This document shows, piece by piece, positions 8,035-11,470 of a stretch of DNA of 11,470 nt. The position numbers and the translations under genes are program-made. The DNA is taken from contig CAAEEA010000002.1 of the NCBI GenBank assembly GCA_900754795.1, positions 1 to 11,470 of the forward strand. The letters run 5' to 3'. The DNA comes from Clostridia bacterium (GTDB taxonomy: Bacteria > Bacillota > Clostridia > Peptostreptococcales > Anaerovoracaceae). Positions within the stretch are counted from its first letter, which is position 1. The number at the start of each line of letters is the position of its first letter. The notes below the pieces were generated by a model. That model made no database searches. It saw only the letters and a program-made list of their open reading frames with translations, and was not told the origin of the DNA.

Positions 8035-8075
8035 CGGTAAATAAGAGCTTTCCCGTGATTTTTGCGCCGGTTTTA

Positions 8076-9698
8076 TCAGGCGCGGTAAACGATCTTTCCT
8101 CCAACCATGGTCATCACAGGAAGGATGTCTTTGATTTCGGCCGGATCCACCGTAAAAATATCTCTGTCGAGAAGCGCCATGTCGGCGTAATAGCCCTCTT
8201 TTATCCTGCCTTTTCGGTCTTCCATAAACTCTCCGTAAGCGCTTTCCATTGTATAGGCGTCGACCGCTGTCTCCACGTCAACCTTTTCCTGAGGATAAAA
8301 TCCGCCCGCGGGCTTTCCGGCTCTGTTCATTCTCGTAACTGCCATGTAAATATTCGGGAACGGATTGCAGTCTTCCACAGGGCAGTCCGTGCCGTAAGCC
8401 ACATGGGCGCCTTTGCGCGCCAGAGATCCAAAAGCGTAAGATGTGGATGCCAGTTCACTGCCGCAGAGTTCTTCAACTATATCCATGTCGTAATCGAGGA
8501 AGACAGGCTGCGCAAAGACGAGGATATCGTCTCTGACTATCCTGTCCACAAGAGCCTTATCCGTGATCTGACAGTGGATCAGAGCGTGCCTAAGTTTATT
8601 TGTACCGTCTGTGAAAGCCTTTTCATAACATTCAACTGTCTTTTCCACCGCCGCGTCGCCTATGGCGTGGGTTACGACCTGCAATCCGTGTTTTTCGGCC
8701 AGGCGGCAGTACTTTTCCATGTCTTCTTCTTTGATCCACTCAAGACCGTGATTATCTCTGTCTCCTACATAGCCGTTTTTCATCAGAGCGGTGCGGGCTC
8801 CAAGGCTTCCGTCTTTAAAAAGTTTCAGCGGTCCCAGAGTCAGCCAGGAATCACTGCCGTAATGTCCTCTGGCATATTCTCCGTTTTCAAGATAATCCGA
8901 AAATTCGTCAATATCATTAAAGCACACCTGATGCCTGTACCTCAGCAGCGCCTCGCCGCTGTCGTACATCTCATGAAACAGTTTAAAAGCGGCGGGACCG
9001 TCCATAAATGTCGTCCCCACGTCATTGCTCTGCACGCTGGTAAGGCCGTGGGAAACGGCGTACTTCATCGCGTCGATGAGAATATCGTGTCTTTCTTTCA
9101 TCGTAAAGTCGGGAATCACAGCCTTGGCGATATTGCAGGCGTTGGCCGTGAAAATACCGTTTGGATAACCGTCGTCGCCTATGAGAAAGTCTCCGTCCGG
9201 AAACTGAGGAGAATTTCCGTCGATCCCCAGCTTCTCAATCAGTTTTGTATTGGCCGATACGATATGGCCGCAGACTCTTTCAAGTACAATGGGAAATTCC
9301 GTGCTTATCTTATCAAGGTCGTGCCTGTCGGGCATCCTGGAGCCGTCTGTAAAAAGATCCTGATTCCATCCTATGGCGTGAAGTCCGTTCTTTACTCTCT
9401 CGGGATGTTCCGCGGCGAACTTCCTGCATCTTTCTATCATTTCATCTATTGACCTTACTCCGTCAATATTTGCCTGGTACAGTGTTTCTCCAAACTGCAT
9501 AAAATGCAGATGAGAATCGTTAAGACCGGGAATAAGTGTCTTTCCTCCGCAGTCGATCACCTCCGTACCGGTATCCCTCATGGAAAGAATTTCTTCGTCG
9601 GTACCTGTTTTTCTGATATAGCCGTCTTCAACAAAAACGGCTTCTGTATAGCATCCTTTTTCTACGTATACTTTCGCGTTGTGTAAAATCGTCTTCAT
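8076..9698 (-). CDS. YtcJ-type metal-dependent amidohydrolase, substrate unknown
   Basis: A 540-residue member of the amidohydrolase superfamily (Amidohydro_3, related to YtcJ and N-substituted formamide deformylase). An N-terminal beta-sandwich strand set (TILHNAKVYV, then VFVEDGYI) is followed by the TIM barrel. Likely metal and catalytic residues are H63 and H65 (DSHLHF), K292 (KLFKDGSLGARTA), H344 (THAIGD), H375 (IHCQ) and D438 (YGTDCPV). The sandwich closes with GRIKEGYYADMALLD and VGGKIVYRA. No signal peptide is seen, so it is cytosolic. The ATG at 9698 follows AAGGGA by 7 bases and overlaps the flavodoxin stop codon (TAATG), so the GTG at 9716 is not preferred. Family members hydrolyse varied C-N bonds; nothing in the sequence or neighbours fixes the substrate. 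It is not a second dihydroorotase: the motif pattern differs from PyrC. Confidence 0.9.
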   Translation of the reverse strand: MKTILHNAKVYVEKGCYTEAVFVEDGYIRKTGTDEEILSMRDTGTEVIDCGGKTLIPGLNDSHLHFMQFGETLYQANIDGVRSIDEMIERCRKFAAEHPERVKNGLHAIGWNQDLFTDGSRMPDRHDLDKISTEFPIVLERVCGHIVSANTKLIEKLGIDGNSPQFPDGDFLIGDDGYPNGIFTANACNIAKAVIPDFTMKERHDILIDAMKYAVSHGLTSVQSNDVGTTFMDGPAAFKLFHEMYDSGEALLRYRHQVCFNDIDEFSDYLENGEYARGHYGSDSWLTLGPLKLFKDGSLGARTALMKNGYVGDRDNHGLEWIKEEDMEKYCRLAEKHGLQVVTHAIGDAAVEKTVECYEKAFTDGTNKLRHALIHCQITDKALVDRIVRDDILVFAQPVFLDYDMDIVEELCGSELASTSYAFGSLARKGAHVAYGTDCPVEDCNPFPNIYMAVTRMNRAGKPAGGFYPQEKVDVETAVDAYTMESAYGEFMEDRKGRIKEGYYADMALLDRDIFTVDPAEIKDILPVMTMVGGKIVYRA

Positions 9699-10228
9699 TA
9701 TCTGTCCCTTCTGCACGGCTCATGCTGCCGTACCCATTCTTTTATCGTCTCCCCTGCTTTCGCCACATCCGTTCCCTTAAGTGAAAGTCCCTCCTCCACT
9801 TCCGCTCCCGGACAGAGTTCTCTGATCTTTTCCACGCTTGATCCCAGACCGCTCCCCTCATTGGTGCAAAACGGTCTGATGATCTTGCCGGAAAAATCAT
9901 GACCTTCAAGGAATGTGCATACGAACATAGGCATGGTTCCGCAATAATTAGGGTACCCGAGATATACCGCGCCGTAGCCGCTTATATCCGTTATATCTGT
10001 CATAATCTTCGGCCTCGCGTCTTTTTTCCAGTCTCTTACCGCTTCGGCGACACATTCTTTATAATTTTCGGAGTACGGTTTTTCCGGTATGATTTCTGTC
10101 ATATCTGCCCCGGTGATCTCCCTGAGCATACGCGCCGCCACCTTGGTGTTGCCGGTTTCGATATACTTTGTCATGCCGTCCACATGATTTTCCCCGGCTC
10201 TCGAAAAGAAAACGATCAGTTCTTTCAT
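9698..10228 (-). CDS. Flavodoxin-like FMN protein
   Basis: A 176-residue soluble protein of flavodoxin fold, probably binding FMN and acting as an electron carrier or small NAD(P)H-linked oxidoreductase. The N terminus shows the first beta strand and phosphate loop (ELIVFFSRAGEN, residues 3-14), and GNTKVAARM (26-34) begins the first long helix, the usual pattern in the Flavodoxin_4 group. GYPNYCGTMP (91-100) is the typical isoalloxazine loop, and CTNEGSGLGSS (121-131) the second flavin loop. The start at 10228 is chosen because GGGGGTG lies 8 bases upstream; the in-frame GTG at 10237 is inside that site. First gene of a two-gene unit with the amidohydrolase, coupled by a TAATG overlap. The redox partner is unknown. 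Confidence 0.9.
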   Translation of the reverse strand: MKELIVFFSRAGENHVDGMTKYIETGNTKVAARMLREITGADMTEIIPEKPYSENYKECVAEAVRDWKKDARPKIMTDITDISGYGAVYLGYPNYCGTMPMFVCTFLEGHDFSGKIIRPFCTNEGSGLGSSVEKIRELCPGAEVEEGLSLKGTDVAKAGETIKEWVRQHEPCRRDR

Positions 10229-10249
10229 TTTATTCACCCCCTGTCTTCG

Positions 10250-10278
10250 ATTATATACCCTCTTTTCTTTTAATTCAA
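10250..10278 (-). promoter_or_regulatory. Sigma-A type promoter of the flavodoxin-amidohydrolase unit
   Basis: On the minus strand, -35 TTGAAT at 10278-10273, a 17-base spacer, and a perfect -10 TATAAT at 10255-10250. Transcription should begin near 10243, leaving only about 15 untranslated bases before the ATG at 10228, just enough for the GGGGGTG ribosome binding site. The promoter lies in the 95-base divergent region shared with azlC. Confidence 0.75.
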
Positions 10279-10310
10279 TTTAATGTACAATATCTTTCGT
10301 ATTAAAAGGC

Positions 10311-10326
10311 AAGGAGGCTACTTTTG
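10311..10326 (+). promoter_or_regulatory. Ribosome binding site fixing the TTG start of azlC
   Basis: AAGGAGG at 10311-10317 lies 6 bases before TTG at 10324. No ATG or GTG lies at a workable distance, and the first in-frame ATG (10438) would remove the first membrane segment, so TTG is the credible initiator. Confidence 0.85.
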
Positions 10327-11037
10327 CGTAAAGATATCATCAGTCACAGGTACATACCTGCTCTCAAAGCCGCTTTCCCTTATACCGTCCCTATCTTTGC
10401 CGGTTTCTGGTTTCTCGGTCTGACATACGGTATTTACATGAATGTGTCCGGGTTCAGCTTCTGGTATCCCATGTTGATGAGCCTCACCATTTTTGCCGGT
10501 TCAGTGGAATTTGTAACAGTAAATCTGCTCATGGGAGCCTTTGATCCTCTTCAGGCTCTCACTATGACGCTGATGATAAACGCCCGGCACCTTTTTTACG
10601 GTATATCCATGCTGGACAGGTTTCGCGGCACGGGGCTGAAAAAAATATATCTTATCTTTGGCATGTGCGATGAGAGTTTCTCCATAAATTATACAGCTGA
10701 CATCCCAAAGGATGTGGATCGCGGATGTTTTATGTTTTTTGTGACTTTTCTCAATCACATGTACTGGTTTACCGGTTCTGCCCTCGGAGGGATTTTCGGA
10801 TCTCTGCTCTCTTTTGACACAGAAGGGCTGGAATTTGTCATGACCGCCATGTTTACGGTTATTTTTCTTGAACAGTGGCTCAAGGATAAAGACCATACGG
10901 GAGCCATCGCCGGTCTTGGTCTTTCCCTGCTTTGTCTGCTCGCTTTCGGATCAGACGACTTTATAATTCCCTCAATGCTGTCCATTCTCGTCTTCCTGTC
11001 TATTGCAAAAAAGCCTATCGAAAGGAGGCTGCCATGA
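10324..11037 (+). CDS. azlC: Branched-chain amino acid exporter, large subunit (AzlC family)
   Basis: An integral membrane protein of 237 residues, the large component of AzlC-AzlD type exporters. Relatives export branched-chain amino acids or toxic analogues such as azaleucine. Several hydrophobic segments are evident: about residues 17-35, 42-70, 135-155, 178-190 and 197-230. Family signatures include the PYTVPIFAGFWFLGLTYG N-terminal segment, the SVEFVTVNLL segment after the second helix, and MINARHLFYGISM in the cytoplasmic loop region, followed by CDESF. It starts at TTG with a strong ribosome binding site. It overlaps azlD by 4 bases (ATGA), as expected for two subunits made together. 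A possible plus-strand -10 (TACAAT, 10286-10291) lies upstream, but I see no convincing -35. No AzlB-like regulator is present. The exact amino acid exported is inferred from the family only. Confidence 0.93.
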   Translation: MRKDIISHRYIPALKAAFPYTVPIFAGFWFLGLTYGIYMNVSGFSFWYPMLMSLTIFAGSVEFVTVNLLMGAFDPLQALTMTLMINARHLFYGISMLDRFRGTGLKKIYLIFGMCDESFSINYTADIPKDVDRGCFMFFVTFLNHMYWFTGSALGGIFGSLLSFDTEGLEFVMTAMFTVIFLEQWLKDKDHTGAIAGLGLSLLCLLAFGSDDFIIPSMLSILVFLSIAKKPIERRLP

Positions 11038-11369
11038 CTGCGATGACCCTTACAGAACAGATAATAACCATAGGAATGGTCGTTCTGGGAACTCTTATCA
11101 CCCGCTTTGCGCCATTCATCATATTTCCGGCCCAAAAACAAGCGCCGGAATTCATCCGCTACCTGGGCAGAGTTCTCCCGTCCGCTGTCTTCGGTATGCT
11201 CATCATCTACTGTCTGAAAGATGTAAGCGTTTTTTCCGGCTTTCATGCCATACCGGAACTTATCTCCATCGCCGTCGTAGTCTGTCTTCACCTGTGGAAA
11301 AGGCAAATGCTTTTTTCGATAGCGGGAGGCACCATATGCTACATGATGCTGCTGCGTTTTGCATTTTAA
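11034..11369 (+). CDS. azlD: Branched-chain amino acid exporter, small subunit (AzlD family)
   Basis: A small membrane protein of 111 residues with about four hydrophobic segments. It is the usual partner of AzlC and is needed for export in characterised pairs. The LGTLITRFAPFIIFP segment (residues about 18-32) is the family hallmark, and FIRYLGRVLPSAVFGMLIIYC continues the typical layout. The start is the ATG at 11034, preceded by AAAGGAGG at 11021-11028 and overlapping the azlC stop (ATGA). The frame is open upstream to 10932, but that part lies inside azlC and has no ribosome binding site. I see no plus-strand intrinsic terminator after the TAA; the hairpin at 11423-11440 has its T tract on the other strand. 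Confidence 0.92.
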   Translation: MTAMTLTEQIITIGMVVLGTLITRFAPFIIFPAQKQAPEFIRYLGRVLPSAVFGMLIIYCLKDVSVFSGFHAIPELISIAVVVCLHLWKRQMLFSIAGGTICYMMLLRFAF

Positions 11370-11409
11370 AATCCGGTCATTTTGCGGGTTCGAGCCGCGG
11401 CGCGCCGGC

Positions 11410-11440
11410 AAAAACAATAAAAAGACACCCGAAGGTGTCT
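11410..11440 (-). terminator. Intrinsic terminator of the right-edge tRNA
   Basis: On the minus strand, AGACACC (11440-11434), a TTCG loop and GGTGTCT (11429-11423) form a 7-base-pair stem closed by C(UUCG)G, an unusually stable tetraloop. TTTT-A-TT-G-TTTTT (11422-11410) follows. It begins 8 bases beyond the CCA end of the tRNA, so it ends the tRNA transcript and lies between two converging units. Confidence 0.85.
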
Positions 11441-11448
11441 CTCATCGC

Positions 11449-11470
11449 TGGTGGAGCATAGGGGGCTCGA
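11449..11470 (-). tRNA. 3' end of a tRNA (probably tRNA-Ala), cut by window edge
   Basis: Read on the minus strand, the last 22 bases are TCGAGC (T loop), CCCCT (3' half of the T stem), ATGCTCC (3' half of the acceptor stem), A (discriminator) and an encoded CCA. The 7+5 stem lengths and TTCGAnC loop fit a tRNA exactly. Position 70 is T and position 73 is A, as needed for the G3-U70 identity pair of tRNA-Ala, but the 5' half and the anticodon are outside the window, so the isotype is only likely. Confidence 0.85.

Noticed and set aside
8064..8083. Inverted repeat GCGCC/GGCGC as a terminator for the amidohydrolase gene
   Set aside because: The stem is only 5 base pairs with a 10-base loop, and no T run follows on either strand.
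8028..9452. Long open plus-strand frame (474 codons) opposite the amidohydrolase gene
   Set aside because: It has no recognisable domain, no ribosome binding site and odd residue content, and it lies wholly antisense to a gene with clear catalytic motifs. It is a coding shadow.
10932..11033. N-terminal extension of azlD to 10932
   Set aside because: It lies within azlC, is rich in Arg, lacks a ribosome binding site and is not hydrophobic, while ATG 11034 has AAAGGAGG in place.
10755..11417. Open minus-strand frame of 220 codons opposite azlC and azlD
   Set aside because: Highly charged, low-complexity translation with no family features, and it runs through the azlC-azlD overlap and beyond. 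Shadow of the exporter genes.

Overview
The window carries mostly housekeeping metabolism from an anaerobic or facultative Gram-positive bacterium, most likely a member of the Bacillota (class Clostridia). Four things point there: a type 1B dihydroorotate dehydrogenase (pyrD with the electron-transfer partner pyrK), strong AAGGAGG-type ribosome binding sites before nearly every gene, TTG and GTG starts, and a PyrR-type attenuator. The species cannot be named from sequence alone.

Bases 1-8034, minus strand, hold a pyrimidine (UMP) biosynthesis operon. Its order in the direction of transcription is promoter - PyrR-type attenuator - pyrC - carB - pyrK - pyrD - pyrF - pyrE - pyrB. The last gene, pyrB, runs off the left edge. 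Genes are separated by at most 29 bases, and three junctions overlap, so this reads as one transcript. Together the products take carbamoyl phosphate plus aspartate to UMP. The partner of CarB, the glutaminase subunit CarA, is not in the window, and neither are pyrR or a uracil permease. The 120-base leader is well resolved: a consensus promoter, a CAGAGAG-loop hairpin, and an intrinsic terminator whose 5' arm is perfectly complementary to the 3' flank of that hairpin.

Bases 8076-10278, minus strand, hold a two-gene operon. A small flavodoxin-like protein is translationally coupled (TAATG) to a large YtcJ-type metal-dependent amidohydrolase of unknown substrate. A good sigma-A type promoter precedes it. 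I see no intrinsic terminator between it and the pyr promoter.

Bases 10324-11369, plus strand, hold azlC-azlD, a two-component branched-chain amino acid exporter. It is transcribed divergently from the flavodoxin operon, and azlC starts at TTG.

Bases 11411-11470 hold a terminator and the last 22 bases of a minus-strand tRNA, consistent with tRNA-Ala, cut by the right edge.

I found no mobile element, CRISPR array or clearly undescribed system. The points most worth a second look are the attenuator, the way it overlaps the pyrC start, the operon order lacking carA, and the orphan flavodoxin-amidohydrolase pair.
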